A DNA stretch of 64,000 nt, taken from contig JANQFK010000053.1 in assembly GCA_028277885.1 (NCBI GenBank), positions 1 to 64,000 on the forward strand, in the 5' to 3' direction. Below, piece by piece: positions 15,895 through 23,679 of the stretch. A program made the position numbers and the translations under genes. How positions within the stretch are numbered: position 1 is the first letter of the stretch; every line of letters starts with the position of its first letter. The notes beneath the pieces were generated by a model. It was not told the DNA's origin. It did no database searches and worked only from the letters and a program-made list of their open reading frames with translations. The stretch is from Myxococcota bacterium (lineage in GTDB: Bacteria; Myxococcota_A; UBA9160; UBA6930).

Positions 15895-17805
15895 ATGAGC
15901 GGCGGCAGCCGGGAGACCTGGGAGCGCTGGCGCGCCGACCCCGAGGCGTTCTGGGCCGAGGCGGCCGGGGACCTGCCCTGGCACCGGCGCTGGGACCGGG
16001 TGCTCGACGCCGACCGCGCGCCCTTCGTGCGCTGGTTCCCCGGCGGCGAGCTCAACACCTGCCACGCGGCCCTCGACGCCCACGTCGAGGCGGGCCGCGG
16101 CGACCAGCTCGCCCTCGTCCACGACAGCCCCGTGACGGACACGCGCAGCGCGCTGCGCTTCGCCGAGCTGCGGGACGCCACGGCGCGCTTCGCGGGCGCC
16201 CTGCGCGACCTCGGCGTCGGGGTGGGCGACCGCGTCCTGATCTACATGCCCATGGTGCCCGAGGCGGTGATCGCGATGCTGGCCTGCGCGCGCATCGGTG
16301 CCATCCACTCGGTGGTGTTCGGTGGCTTCGCGGCCCGGGAGCTGGCGACGCGCATCGAGGACGCCCGGCCGGTGGTGGTGCTGGCGGCCTCCTGCGGCAT
16401 CGAGCCGGGCCGCGTCGTCCCCTACGCGCCGCTCCTCGAGGAGGCCCTGGCGCAGGCGAAGTGGCGGCCGCGGCACTGCGTGATGCTGCAGCGCCCGGCC
16501 TGCGAGGCGCCCCTCGTGGCCGGGCGCGACCTCGACTGGCGCGACGCCGCCGCCCGGAGCCGGCCCGTCGAGCCGGTGCCCGTGGCCTCGGACCACCCCC
16601 TCTACGTGCTCTACACCTCGGGCACCACCGGCACGCCCAAGGGCGTGGTGCGCGATACGGGCGGCCACGCCGTGGCCCTCAAGTGGAGCCTGCGCCACGT
16701 GTACGGCATGCAGCCCGGCGAGGTGTTCTGGGCGGCGTCGGACATCGGCTGGGTGGTCGGGCACTCCTACATCGTCTACGCCCCGCTGCTCCTCGGCTGC
16801 ACCACGATCCTCTACGAGGGCAAGCCCGTGGGAACCCCCGACGCCGGCGCCTTCTGGCGGGTGATCGCCGAGCACGGCGTGAAGACGCTCTTCACCGCCC
16901 CCACGGCCTTCCGCGCCATCAAGCGCGAGGACCCCGAGGCGACCCACCTCGCGCGCCACGACCTCTCGGGCTTCGGGGCGCTCTTCCTCGCGGGCGAGCG
17001 CGCGGACCCGGACACGGTGGAGTGGGCCGAGAGCCGCCTGGGCGTCCCCGTGATCGACCACTGGTGGCAGACCGAGACCGGCTGGCCGATCGCGGCCAAC
17101 TGCCTGGGCCTCGGCGCGCTCCCCGTGAAGCGCGGCTCGCCGACGCGCCCGGTGCCCGGCTACGACGTGCGGGTCCTGCGCGAGGACGGCAGCGAGGCCG
17201 ACGTGGGGGAGACCGGCAGCCTGGTGGTGCGGCTGCCGCTCCCGCCGGGCTGCCTGCCGACCCTCTGGAACGACGACGAGGGCTTCGTGCGCTCCTACCT
17301 CTCCCGCTTCCCGGGCTTCTACGAGACGGCGGACGCCGGCCACGTCGACGAGGACGGCTACCTGTGGATCATGAGCCGCACCGACGACATCATCAACGTC
17401 GCCGGGCACCGGCTCTCGACGGGGGGCATGGAGGAGGTGCTGGCCTCCCATCCCGACGTGGCGGAGTGCGCGGTGATCGGCGCCGCCGACGCGCTGAAGG
17501 GCCAGGTGCCCGTGGGCCTGGTGGTGCTCAAGGCCGGGGTGGAGCGCGACGCCGCGGAGCTCGTCGGCGAGCTGGTCGCCCGGGTGCGCGACCGCATCGG
17601 GCCCGTGGCCTCGTTCAAGCGCGCCGCCGTGGTGACCCAGCTGCCCAAGACGCGGTCGGGGAAGATCCTGCGCGGCACCATGCGCCGCATCGCCGACGGC
17701 GCGCCGTGGACGCTGCCCGCCACCGTCGACGACCCGCACAGCCTCGAGGTGGTGGGCGACGCACTGCGCGGGCTGGGCTATCCCGCCGAGGAGGCGCGGG
17801 CGTGA
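15895..17805 (+). CDS. prpE: Propionyl-CoA synthetase (PrpE-like acyl-CoA ligase)
   Basis: This 636-residue AMP-forming acyl-CoA synthetase activates propionate (or acetate) to its CoA thioester in the cytosol. It has the ACS N-terminal piece (TWERWRADPEAFWAEAA), the P-loop YTSGTTGTPKG near residue 240, and WWQTETGWP near 389. The C-terminal KTRSGKILRGTMR carries the catalytic, acetylation-prone lysine near 590. The stretch LFTAPTAFRAIKREDP favours the PrpE branch over acetate-specific Acs. It is divergent from a carboxyltransferase that could act on the product, and overlaps the next gene by 4 bases (GTGA), so the two are translationally coupled. Propionate specificity is inferred. Confidence 0.93.
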   Translation: MSGGSRETWERWRADPEAFWAEAAGDLPWHRRWDRVLDADRAPFVRWFPGGELNTCHAALDAHVEAGRGDQLALVHDSPVTDTRSALRFAELRDATARFAGALRDLGVGVGDRVLIYMPMVPEAVIAMLACARIGAIHSVVFGGFAARELATRIEDARPVVVLAASCGIEPGRVVPYAPLLEEALAQAKWRPRHCVMLQRPACEAPLVAGRDLDWRDAAARSRPVEPVPVASDHPLYVLYTSGTTGTPKGVVRDTGGHAVALKWSLRHVYGMQPGEVFWAASDIGWVVGHSYIVYAPLLLGCTTILYEGKPVGTPDAGAFWRVIAEHGVKTLFTAPTAFRAIKREDPEATHLARHDLSGFGALFLAGERADPDTVEWAESRLGVPVIDHWWQTETGWPIAANCLGLGALPVKRGSPTRPVPGYDVRVLREDGSEADVGETGSLVVRLPLPPGCLPTLWNDDEGFVRSYLSRFPGFYETADAGHVDEDGYLWIMSRTDDIINVAGHRLSTGGMEEVLASHPDVAECAVIGAADALKGQVPVGLVVLKAGVERDAAELVGELVARVRDRIGPVASFKRAAVVTQLPKTRSGKILRGTMRRIADGAPWTLPATVDDPHSLEVVGDALRGLGYPAEEARA

Positions 17806-18446
17806 GCGCGGAGGCCTGGCCCTGGGCGGCGCTCACCGGCGTCTCCCTCGCGGCGCTGCTGGTCGCCGAGGCGCGCGGCCTGCGCGCCGGGGTGTGGATC
17901 GCGAAGCCGCTGGCCTCCACGGGCTTCGTCGGCTTCGGCGTCGCCCTCGGCGCCCTGGGCCTGCCCTACGGCCGGGTCGTCGCCGCCGCGCTGGTGCTGT
18001 GCTGGCTCGGCGACGTGCTGCTGATCCCGCGCGACGCCCGCGGTCCCTTCCTGGCCGGGCTGGTCAGCTTCCTGCTGGGCCACCTCGCCTTCGCGGCGGC
18101 CTTCCTGCTGCGCGGCGTCTCGCTGCCGCCGCTGCTGGTCGCCGCGGGGCTCAGCGCCGTGGCGGCCGGGCTCGCGCTGCGCTGGCTCTCACCCCACGTG
18201 AAGGGCGCCATGCGCGGACCCGTGGTCGCCTACGTGGTGGTGATCTCGGCGATGCTGGTGCTGGCCGCCGGGGCGACGGGGGCCGGTGCACCGTGGGTGG
18301 TGCTGGCGGGCGCGGCGTGCTTCTTCGTCTCGGACCTGGCCGTGGCGCGGGAGCGCTTCGTCGCGAAGGCCTTCACCAACCGGCTCTGGGGCCTTCCGCT
18401 CTACTACGGGGGCGTGCTGCTGCTCGCGGCGAGCGTGGCGCTCTGA
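17802..18446 (+). CDS. YhhN/TMEM86-family membrane protein (lysoplasmalogenase-like)
   Basis: This 214-residue integral membrane protein has about seven to eight hydrophobic helices. The conserved aspartates of the family are present in CWLGDVLLIPRD and FFVSDLAVARERF, the proposed active site of TMEM86B lysoplasmalogenase. The start is GTG 17802, overlapping the prpE stop as GTGA, and no better start exists because the upstream frame runs through prpE. Animal TMEM86 hydrolyses the vinyl-ether bond of lysoplasmalogens; bacterial YhhN function is less settled. Coupling to an acyl-CoA ligase suggests lipid or fatty aldehyde metabolism, but this is only context. Confidence 0.88.
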   Translation: MSAEAWPWAALTGVSLAALLVAEARGLRAGVWIAKPLASTGFVGFGVALGALGLPYGRVVAAALVLCWLGDVLLIPRDARGPFLAGLVSFLLGHLAFAAAFLLRGVSLPPLLVAAGLSAVAAGLALRWLSPHVKGAMRGPVVAYVVVISAMLVLAAGATGAGAPWVVLAGAACFFVSDLAVARERFVAKAFTNRLWGLPLYYGGVLLLAASVAL

Positions 18447-18458
18447 GCCCGCGGACGC

Positions 18459-18926
18459 TCAGATCCGCCGGCGGGCGTGCTCCGTGGGGGAGGTCTGCCG
18501 GCGGGGCAGCGCCTCCAGCCGGGCGATCCAGCCCTCGGGGAGGCCGTGCTCCCGGGCGCCCTCGACCAGCAGCGCGCGGTACCAGTCGAAGGGCGGGGCG
18601 TCGACGGTGCGGTCCGACACGTAGGTGACGGCGGCGAGGCGGGCGCCCTCGCGCGTCTCGACCTCCACCCGCCTGCGCACGTAGCCGCCCTCGTGGCGGT
18701 CGAGGCGCGACCACTCCGCCACGGCGATCTCGTAGAGCACGCCCCAGACGGCGTCGCCGCGGCCCGGCACGAGGTTCGCCTTGCCGGTCCCGTCGGCGCC
18801 GCGCTTCCGGACGCGCAGGCGGTGGTCCCGCAGCAGCGCGGCGCCGAGCGCCCGCGCCGACGGCGCGCGGGAGCGCAGCCGCGCGCTCTTCATGTTCGAG
18901 CCGTAGGCGAAGTAGCGCTCGATCAC
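18459..18926 (-). CDS. Gamma-glutamylcyclotransferase-like (GGCT fold) protein
   Basis: This 155-residue protein opens with the family motif YFAYGSNM (residues 5-12) and later has the predicted catalytic glutamate in LDRHEGGYVRRRVEV. Such enzymes release 5-oxoproline from gamma-glutamyl amines or peptides in the cytosol. The start is GTG 18926, which overlaps the stop of egtD by 4 bases (GTGA), so the gene is translationally coupled to EgtD; a frame continuing upstream is just the egtD region. In actinobacterial ergothioneine synthesis the gamma-glutamyl group is removed by EgtC, an amidotransferase-fold hydrolase. This protein could fill a related role, but that is a hypothesis. Confidence 0.88.
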   Translation of the reverse strand: MIERYFAYGSNMKSARLRSRAPSARALGAALLRDHRLRVRKRGADGTGKANLVPGRGDAVWGVLYEIAVAEWSRLDRHEGGYVRRRVEVETREGARLAAVTYVSDRTVDAPPFDWYRALLVEGAREHGLPEGWIARLEALPRRQTSPTEHARRRI

Positions 18927-19906
18927 ACCGCCGCGAGGAGCTGGACGCTGAACAGCCGCGCCGGGTCGGTCCAGACGCCCTCGACCGCGAAGCCGGCGTC
19001 CCCCGCCAGCGCCGCGAGGCCCTCGAGGGTGTACTTGTGGGAGGACTCGGTGTGGATGCTCTCGTCCCGCTCGAACTCGACGGTCTCGTCGCCGATCCGC
19101 ACCGTCTGCGCCTCGACGCTCACCAGGTGCATCTCGACCCGGGTCTGCTTGGCGTCGTAGACCGCGCGGTGCCGGAAGCGATCCAGGCGGAAGTCGGCGT
19201 CGAGCTCCTCGTTGATGCGACGCAGCAGGTTCAGGTTGAACTCGGCCGTCACGCCGTCGGCGTCGTCGTAGGCGGCCTCGAGCACCTCCGGGTCCTTGTC
19301 GAGGTCGGCGCCCAGGAGCAGGCCGCTTCCCGGCCCGCCGGCCTCGGCGATCCCGGCCAGGAACTCCCGCGCGGCCGCGGCCTCGAAGTTGCCGAGGGTG
19401 GAGCCGGGGAAGTAGCCCACCCGGCGCTCGTAGGGCGCGCCGGGCTCGGGCACCTCGAAGTGTCCGGTGAAGTCGGCGCAGACCGGCAGCACCTCGAGCT
19501 CCGGGTAGCGGTCCGAGATCAGGCTGGCGGACTCGAGCAGGTGCTCGCGGGAGATGTCCACGGGCACGTAGGCGATGGGCTCCTCGAGGTGGTCGAGGAG
19601 GAGGCGGGTCTTGGTGCTGCTGCCGCTCCCGTACTCGACCAGCAGCGGGCGGGGGCCGATGCGGGCCGCCATCTCGCCGGCGTGGCTCTCCAGGATCGCG
19701 ATCTCGGTGCGCGTCGGGTAGTACTCCTCGAGGCCGCAGATGCGCTCGAAGAGCTTCGAGCCGCGCTCGTCGTAGAAGTACTTGCAGGGCAGCTCCTTGC
19801 GCGGCCGGCGCAGGCCCTGGATCACGTCGGCGCGGAAGCGCTCGCGCTCGGGCTCGAAGTCGTGCAGGTCGAGCGCGGCGGGCTCTCGGGTCATCACCCC
19901 CTCCAT
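18923..19906 (-). CDS. egtD: L-histidine N-alpha-methyltransferase (EgtD)
   Basis: This 327-residue protein matches EgtD, which methylates histidine three times with S-adenosylmethionine to give hercynine, the first step to ergothioneine. Family features in order are LPCKYFYDERGSKLFERIC, the SAM site LVEYGSGSSTKTRLLL, VDISREHLLESA, GYFPGSTLGNF, LLLGADLDKD, and the C-terminal ESIHTESSHKYTLEG. Start ATG 19906 has TACGCT 11 bases away; an in-frame ATG 12 bases further in is the alternative. EgtB, EgtC and EgtE genes are not in the window; only a coupled gamma-glutamylcyclotransferase-like gene follows. A stand-alone EgtD could make hercynine only, or work with enzymes encoded elsewhere. Confidence 0.95.
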   Translation of the reverse strand: MEGVMTREPAALDLHDFEPERERFRADVIQGLRRPRKELPCKYFYDERGSKLFERICGLEEYYPTRTEIAILESHAGEMAARIGPRPLLVEYGSGSSTKTRLLLDHLEEPIAYVPVDISREHLLESASLISDRYPELEVLPVCADFTGHFEVPEPGAPYERRVGYFPGSTLGNFEAAAAREFLAGIAEAGGPGSGLLLGADLDKDPEVLEAAYDDADGVTAEFNLNLLRRINEELDADFRLDRFRHRAVYDAKQTRVEMHLVSVEAQTVRIGDETVEFERDESIHTESSHKYTLEGLAALAGDAGFAVEGVWTDPARLFSVQLLAAV

Positions 19907-19917
19907 CGGGAGCGCGC

Positions 19918-19923
19918 AGCGTA
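19918..19923 (-). promoter_or_regulatory. Minus-10 box of the egtD operon
   Basis: TACGCT on the minus strand, 11 bases before the ATG at 19906; it lies between the egtD start and the stop of the phosphoesterase gene upstream on the same strand. A leaderless or very short-leader transcript is implied. Confidence 0.45.
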
Positions 19924-19934
19924 GCGCAGCCCAC

Positions 19935-20420
19935 TCAGAAGCGCGGAAGCTCCACCGAGAGCGTCACCAGGTCGAGGATCCCCACCACGTTCAGGCCGCG
20001 CATCATGCCCGCACACTCGCCGGGGTTGAAGACCAGGCCGCCGTCGTCCCGCTCGAGGGTGGGCCGGTGGGTGTGGCCGTGGAGCGCGATGCGACCGAAG
20101 CGCCCGTCGCCGCGGGAGAGCTCGCGGGGATCGTGGACCACGACGATCTCGCGTCCGGCCCACTGGAGGCGCAGGGGCGGCTCGCCGAGCCGGAAGCCGT
20201 TGCGCCGCGCCGCCGCCTCGAGCCCGGTGCGATCCACGTCGTTGTTGCCGTAGACGCCGTGGAGCGGGGCATCGAGGGCTCCGAACAGATCGAGGGTGTC
20301 GGCCCGGGTGATGTCGCCGGTGTGGACGATGCGCCGCACGCCCGCGGCGTGGAAGATCTCCACGATGCGACGCACGTTGGGGAGGTTGTCGTGGGTGTCG
20401 CTGACGACGCCGATGCGCAC
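19935..20420 (-). CDS. Calcineurin-like metallophosphoesterase (YfcE/MJ0936 family)
   Basis: This 161-residue protein has all metal-binding blocks of the small YfcE-type phosphodiesterases: VSDTHDN (residues 6-12), HTGDITR, YGNND, VVHD and LHGHTHRP. These proteins bind two metal ions and hydrolyse phosphodiesters or nucleotides in the cytosol; the physiological substrate is usually unknown and stays so here. The start is GTG 20420 with TAGACT 7 bases upstream, mirrored by the promoter of the divergent GHMP kinase. It ends 28 bases before egtD on the same strand, so read-through into egtD is possible, although egtD has its own minus-10 box. Confidence 0.92.
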   Translation of the reverse strand: MRIGVVSDTHDNLPNVRRIVEIFHAAGVRRIVHTGDITRADTLDLFGALDAPLHGVYGNNDVDRTGLEAAARRNGFRLGEPPLRLQWAGREIVVVHDPRELSRGDGRFGRIALHGHTHRPTLERDDGGLVFNPGECAGMMRGLNVVGILDLVTLSVELPRF

Positions 20421-20427
20421 GGCCGCG

Positions 20428-20433
20428 AGTCTA
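20428..20433 (-). promoter_or_regulatory. Minus-10 box of phosphoesterase gene, mirror of GHMP kinase promoter
   Basis: TAGACT on the minus strand, 7 bases before the GTG at 20420. It forms a perfect inverted repeat with the TAGACT at 20446-20451, with 12 bases between. Confidence 0.55.
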
Positions 20434-20445
20434 CCCGTTTCGCGT

Positions 20446-20451
20446 TAGACT
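20446..20451 (+). promoter_or_regulatory. Minus-10 box of GHMP kinase gene
   Basis: TAGACT, 12 bases before the ATG at 20464. Each polymerase must contact the other promoter's minus-10 region to reach its own minus-35 region, so the two genes should compete. Confidence 0.55.
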
Positions 20452-20463
20452 CGGCCGGCCACG

Positions 20464-21480
20464 ATGCCCGACCTGCTCCGCTGCTCGGCCCCGGCGCGGG
20501 CCAACCTGATCGGGAACCCGAGCGACCAGTACGGGGGCTGCACCCTGGCCTGCTCGATCCCGCTGCGCGCCCGGGTCGAGCTGCGCGCCGCCGAGCGCTT
20601 CTCCCTCGAGAGCGCGGGCGAGCGCGCCGAGCTGCGCGGCGCGGCGGATCTCACGCCGCGCGGCGACGCCCTCGACCTGGGCCGCGCCACCCTCGCGCAC
20701 CTCGGGCTCGAGGGCTCCGCCGCGGCGATCCGCTACGGGAGCGAGATCCCCCGCCAGAGCGGGATCGGCGGCTCCACGGCGCTGCTGGTCGCGCTGCTGC
20801 GCGCCCTGCTGGCCTGGCGCGGTGAGGAGATCGCGCCCGCCGAGCTGGCCGAGCGCGCCCGGGAGGTGGAGCGCCGCGACCTCGGCGTCGCCTGCGGCTA
20901 CGTGGACCCGTACCTCGCCGTCTTCGGCGGGCTTCGCTTCGTCGACTTTCGCGGCAAGACCCCGGACGGCCGCTTCCCCGACGAGCCTCTGGCGACGGTG
21001 GAGAGCCTGGAGGCGCCGCTTCCCTTCGTGATCGCCGACACCGGCGTGCGTCATTCCTCGGACGCCGTCCATCGACCCCTCCAGGCGCGCTGGCGCGCCG
21101 GCGAGCCCGCGGTGGTGCTCGGCTACGAGCGCGTCGCCGAGCTCGGCCGCGCCGGGCGCGAGGCGCTGCTCGCCGGGGACTGGCCGGAGCTCGGCGAGTG
21201 CATGAACGAGAACCACGCCATCCAGCGCGGCCTCGGCGGCTCCGGCGAGGCCAACGAGGCGCTGATCCAGGCGGCCCGGAGGGCCGGCGCGCCCGGTGCC
21301 AAGCTGGCCGGTGCGGGGCAGGGCGGAACGATCGTCGCGCTGTGGCCCGAGCCCGACCGCGAGCCCCTCGAGCGCGCGTTGCGCAGCGCCGGCGCCGCCG
21401 TGTTCCACCGCCTCGAGCCCTGCGAGGGGGTGCGCCTCGACGAGGAGGCCGACCCGACCCAGGAGGGCTCGCTCAGCTAG
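20464..21480 (+). CDS. GHMP-family sugar kinase (glucuronokinase/heptose-kinase-like)
   Basis: This 338-residue small-molecule kinase is cytosolic. It has the three GHMP blocks: APARANLIGNPSDQYGGCTLA (residues 10-30, sugar site), IPRQSGIGGSTALLVALLRAL (about 97-117, phosphate loop), and GAKLAGAGQGGTIVAL (about 278-293). The first block with NPSDQYGG resembles glucuronokinases and D-glycero-D-manno-heptose kinases rather than mevalonate or homoserine kinases, so sugar-1-phosphate formation is likely; the exact sugar is not assignable. The last 12 residues (EEADPTQEGSLS) and the stop codon are encoded by a shortened copy of the dispersed palindromic repeat, so the natural C-terminus was probably altered by the repeat. 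Promoter TAGACT lies 12 bases upstream. Confidence 0.9.
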   Translation: MPDLLRCSAPARANLIGNPSDQYGGCTLACSIPLRARVELRAAERFSLESAGERAELRGAADLTPRGDALDLGRATLAHLGLEGSAAAIRYGSEIPRQSGIGGSTALLVALLRALLAWRGEEIAPAELAERAREVERRDLGVACGYVDPYLAVFGGLRFVDFRGKTPDGRFPDEPLATVESLEAPLPFVIADTGVRHSSDAVHRPLQARWRAGEPAVVLGYERVAELGRAGREALLAGDWPELGECMNENHAIQRGLGGSGEANEALIQAARRAGAPGAKLAGAGQGGTIVALWPEPDREPLERALRSAGAAVFHRLEPCEGVRLDEEADPTQEGSLS

Positions 21481-21482
21481 CG
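21443..21482. repeat. Dispersed palindromic repeat, shortened copy 4, inside a coding end
   Basis: Contains GGAGGCCGACCC (21444-21455), then skips most of the element and resumes GGGCTCGCTCAGCTAG (21465-21480). Both parts match copies 2 and 3; the inner hairpin arms are missing. It encodes the C-terminus and stop of the GHMP kinase. Confidence 0.7.
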
Positions 21483-21500
21483 GCACCCGGGCGAGCGGGG

Positions 21501-22565
21501 TCAGGAGGCCGCGCCGGCCGCCAGGCGGGCGAGGATGCGCGGCGCCTCCATGGCGACCAGCAGCACCTCGCCGACGTCGGGGTCGAGCTGCCCGCCGGGT
21601 CCCGCGTCGACGTAGAGCGCCATCTCGATCGACCCCTCGTGGTGGACCGGGAACAGGCCCACGGACGCGGCGGGGGGCACGTCGAGGGTGCGGAAGAAGC
21701 GCTCGTGCACCGGGTGGGGGGCGAGGGGGCCCAGGTAGTGGGCGCCGGTGTTGGCGACCAGGCCGAACACGGTGCCCGGGACCGGCGGCACGACCAGCCG
21801 GGAGACGCGCTCCGAGCGGATGCCGCGGCCGGCGCCCGCCCAGCCCACCCAGGCGCGTCCGCGCCGCCCGAGCAGCACCACGCGGGGCGCCTTGCCGAGG
21901 GCGTGGCGGGCCAGGATCCAGCCCACCTGCTCGCGGTCCGTCGCGGCGGCGAGCATGCGCTTGGCCTCGGCCAGCTCGTCCACCGGGCGGATCTCGCGGG
22001 AGGCGTCGCCGTGCCAGTGGCACACGGTCTCCACGAGGTCGAGCTCCTCGGACCAGGGCTCCTCGGCGCGGGGCTCGGGAGCCGGCGGCGCCGCGGCGGC
22101 CGGGACCGGCGGCGCGGGCGCGGGGGCCACGGGGACCGCCGGCGCCGGGCTCGCCGCAGGCGGCGCGGCGGCTTCGCCCTCGGGGGTGAGGGGCGCCAGC
22201 TCGCGCTCCACGGGGGCCCTCACCTCGCCGGGGCGTAGCGGGGCGCTGCGCCCGCTCGGCGGCAGGACGGCGGCCCCCTCCTGGTAGATGCGCTCGAAGC
22301 TGGTCTGGCTGATCAGCTCCTGGTCGCTCGGCTCCCGGGAGGGGCCCAGGATCTCGGTCCGCAGCGCCCGGAGGCGCTCCTCGGCGACGAGGCCGAGGTC
22401 CAGCAGCACCGTCGTGAGGCCGCAGCCGCGGCGCTCCTGCACCTTGCGGGCGCGCTCGAGGTCCGGCGGGTCGAGGTCGGACCGGAGCAGCCGCTCGGCG
22501 AGCTCCGTCTCGAAATCCGCGCCGGCCTGCACGCTACCGGGATCGTCTGCGTCCGAACTGCCCAT
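21501..22565 (-). CDS. MshEN/GspE-N-type domain protein with Pro/Ala linker and C-terminal GAF-like region
   Basis: This 354-residue protein starts at ATG 22565. Residues about 15-85 (ELAERLLRSDLDPPDLERARKVQERRGCGLTTVLLDLGLVAEERL) look like the helical N-terminal domain of type II/IV secretion ATPases (MshEN/GspE N), a fold that can bind cyclic-di-GMP. A Pro/Ala linker (about 145-185) leads to a C-terminal region (about 195-350, RMLAAATDREQVGWILARHAL, VVLLGRRGRAWVGW, SVGLFPVH) resembling a GAF-like sensor. There is no ATPase domain, so this is not a secretion motor. It probably acts as a cytosolic adaptor or c-di-GMP effector; that is inferred. A sigma28-like promoter (22621-22647) precedes it and the dispersed repeat lies 19 bases past its stop. 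Confidence 0.7.
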   Translation of the reverse strand: MGSSDADDPGSVQAGADFETELAERLLRSDLDPPDLERARKVQERRGCGLTTVLLDLGLVAEERLRALRTEILGPSREPSDQELISQTSFERIYQEGAAVLPPSGRSAPLRPGEVRAPVERELAPLTPEGEAAAPPAASPAPAVPVAPAPAPPVPAAAAPPAPEPRAEEPWSEELDLVETVCHWHGDASREIRPVDELAEAKRMLAAATDREQVGWILARHALGKAPRVVLLGRRGRAWVGWAGAGRGIRSERVSRLVVPPVPGTVFGLVANTGAHYLGPLAPHPVHERFFRTLDVPPAASVGLFPVHHEGSIEMALYVDAGPGGQLDPDVGEVLLVAMEAPRILARLAAGAAS

Positions 22566-22620
22566 TGCCGATGTCCCGGCCCGCGTCGCGGCGGGCGGAA
22601 GCCACCTCCGTCGCCGGTGC

Positions 22621-22647
22621 ATCGGCGCGGCCCCCCGGCCGACTTGA
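22621..22647 (-). promoter_or_regulatory. Sigma28-like promoter for the MshEN-type gene
   Basis: On the minus strand TCAAGT (22647-22642), 15 bases, GCCGAT (22626-22621). Transcription would start near 22613, with a leader of about 48 bases before ATG 22565. Confidence 0.6.
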
Positions 22648-22714
22648 GAGGGCGCAGTATGCTCCCGGTCCATTCCCCGGCGACCCACCGTCCACATCGA
22701 CCCAGGAGCCCCGC

Positions 22715-23578
22715 ATGTCCCATCGGACCTACGAGACCCTGCTCACCGAGCGCAGCGATCGCATCCTGACCGTCACGCTGAACCGGCCCGACCGCCTGAA
22801 CGCCTTCAATCCCACCATGCAGGACGAGCTGCTCGCCGTGCTCGACGAGGCCGACGCCGACGACGAGGTCCGGGTGGTGATCTTCACCGGCTCGGGCCGC
22901 GGGTTCTGCGCCGGCGCGGATCTCGGCGCCGGCGGCGCCACCTTCGAGGCCGGCACGCCGGAGTCGCGCACCGCCCACCGCGACGGCGGCGGTCTCGTGA
23001 CGCTGCGCCTCTACCAGTGCCGCAAGCCCGTGATCGCCGCCATCAACGGACCCGCCGTGGGGGTGGGGGTCACCATGACGCTGCCCATGGACGTGCGCAT
23101 CGCCAGCGAGAAGGCGCGCTTCGGGTTCGTGTTCGCGCGGCGCGGGATCGTGCCCGAGGCGTGCAGCTCCTGGTTCCTGCCCCGGGTCGTGGGCATCTCC
23201 CAGGCGATGGAGTGGGTGGCGACGGGTCGCGTGTTCCCGGCCTCCGAGGCCCTCGCCGGCGGGCTCGTCTCCCGGGTGGTCCCGCCCGAGGAGCTGCTGC
23301 CCGCCGCCCGCGCCCTGGCGGCCGAGATCGCCGAGAGCACCAGCGCGATCTCGGTTTGCCTGGCGCGCCAGCTGATGTGGCGGATGCTCGGCGCCGACCA
23401 CCCCATGGAGGCCCATCGCGTCGACTCCCAGGCGATCTGGTCCATGGGCCGGTCCGACGACGCCCGGGAGGGCGTGACGAGCTTCCTGGAGAAGCGCGCG
23501 CCGCAGTTCCCGATGCGCGTCTCCCGGGACCTGCCCGACTTCTACCCCTGGTGGGAGGAGCCGCCCTTCGCCCCGTAG
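22715..23578 (+). CDS. Enoyl-CoA hydratase/isomerase (crotonase family)
   Basis: This 287-residue crotonase-fold enzyme starts at ATG 22715, with AGGAG 6 bases upstream; the frame stays open further up but the ribosome site and the family start (YETLLTERSDRILTVTLNRPDRLNAF) fix it. The oxyanion-hole blocks are FTGSGRGFCAGADLG (about 67-81) and INGPAVGVGVTMTLPMD. The segment FARRGIVPEACSSWFLPR holds one family glutamate (VPEA). Members hydrate or isomerise enoyl-CoA esters in beta-oxidation or related degradation; the substrate is not given by the sequence. A C-terminal EEPPFAP extension is common in this subgroup. No other beta-oxidation gene lies next to it. Confidence 0.92.
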   Translation: MSHRTYETLLTERSDRILTVTLNRPDRLNAFNPTMQDELLAVLDEADADDEVRVVIFTGSGRGFCAGADLGAGGATFEAGTPESRTAHRDGGGLVTLRLYQCRKPVIAAINGPAVGVGVTMTLPMDVRIASEKARFGFVFARRGIVPEACSSWFLPRVVGISQAMEWVATGRVFPASEALAGGLVSRVVPPEELLPAARALAAEIAESTSAISVCLARQLMWRMLGADHPMEAHRVDSQAIWSMGRSDDAREGVTSFLEKRAPQFPMRVSRDLPDFYPWWEEPPFAP

Positions 23579-23614
23579 GCGGAACCGACCACCCCGCCTC
23601 GGGAGTTCCGAGGA

Positions 23615-23640
23615 TCCACCCGGCGGCGCGAGTCGCCGAT
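23615..23640 (+). promoter_or_regulatory. Possible sigma28-like promoter for the EAL-HDOD gene
   Basis: GCCGAT (23635-23640) with the standard 14-base spacing from TCCACC (23615-23620), which matches the usual TCAAGT poorly. Position and spacing are right but the upstream box is weak. Confidence 0.35.
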
Positions 23641-23679
23641 GATCCGAATGGAGTCCCATCGGATCCTGGGAGGGGTGGC

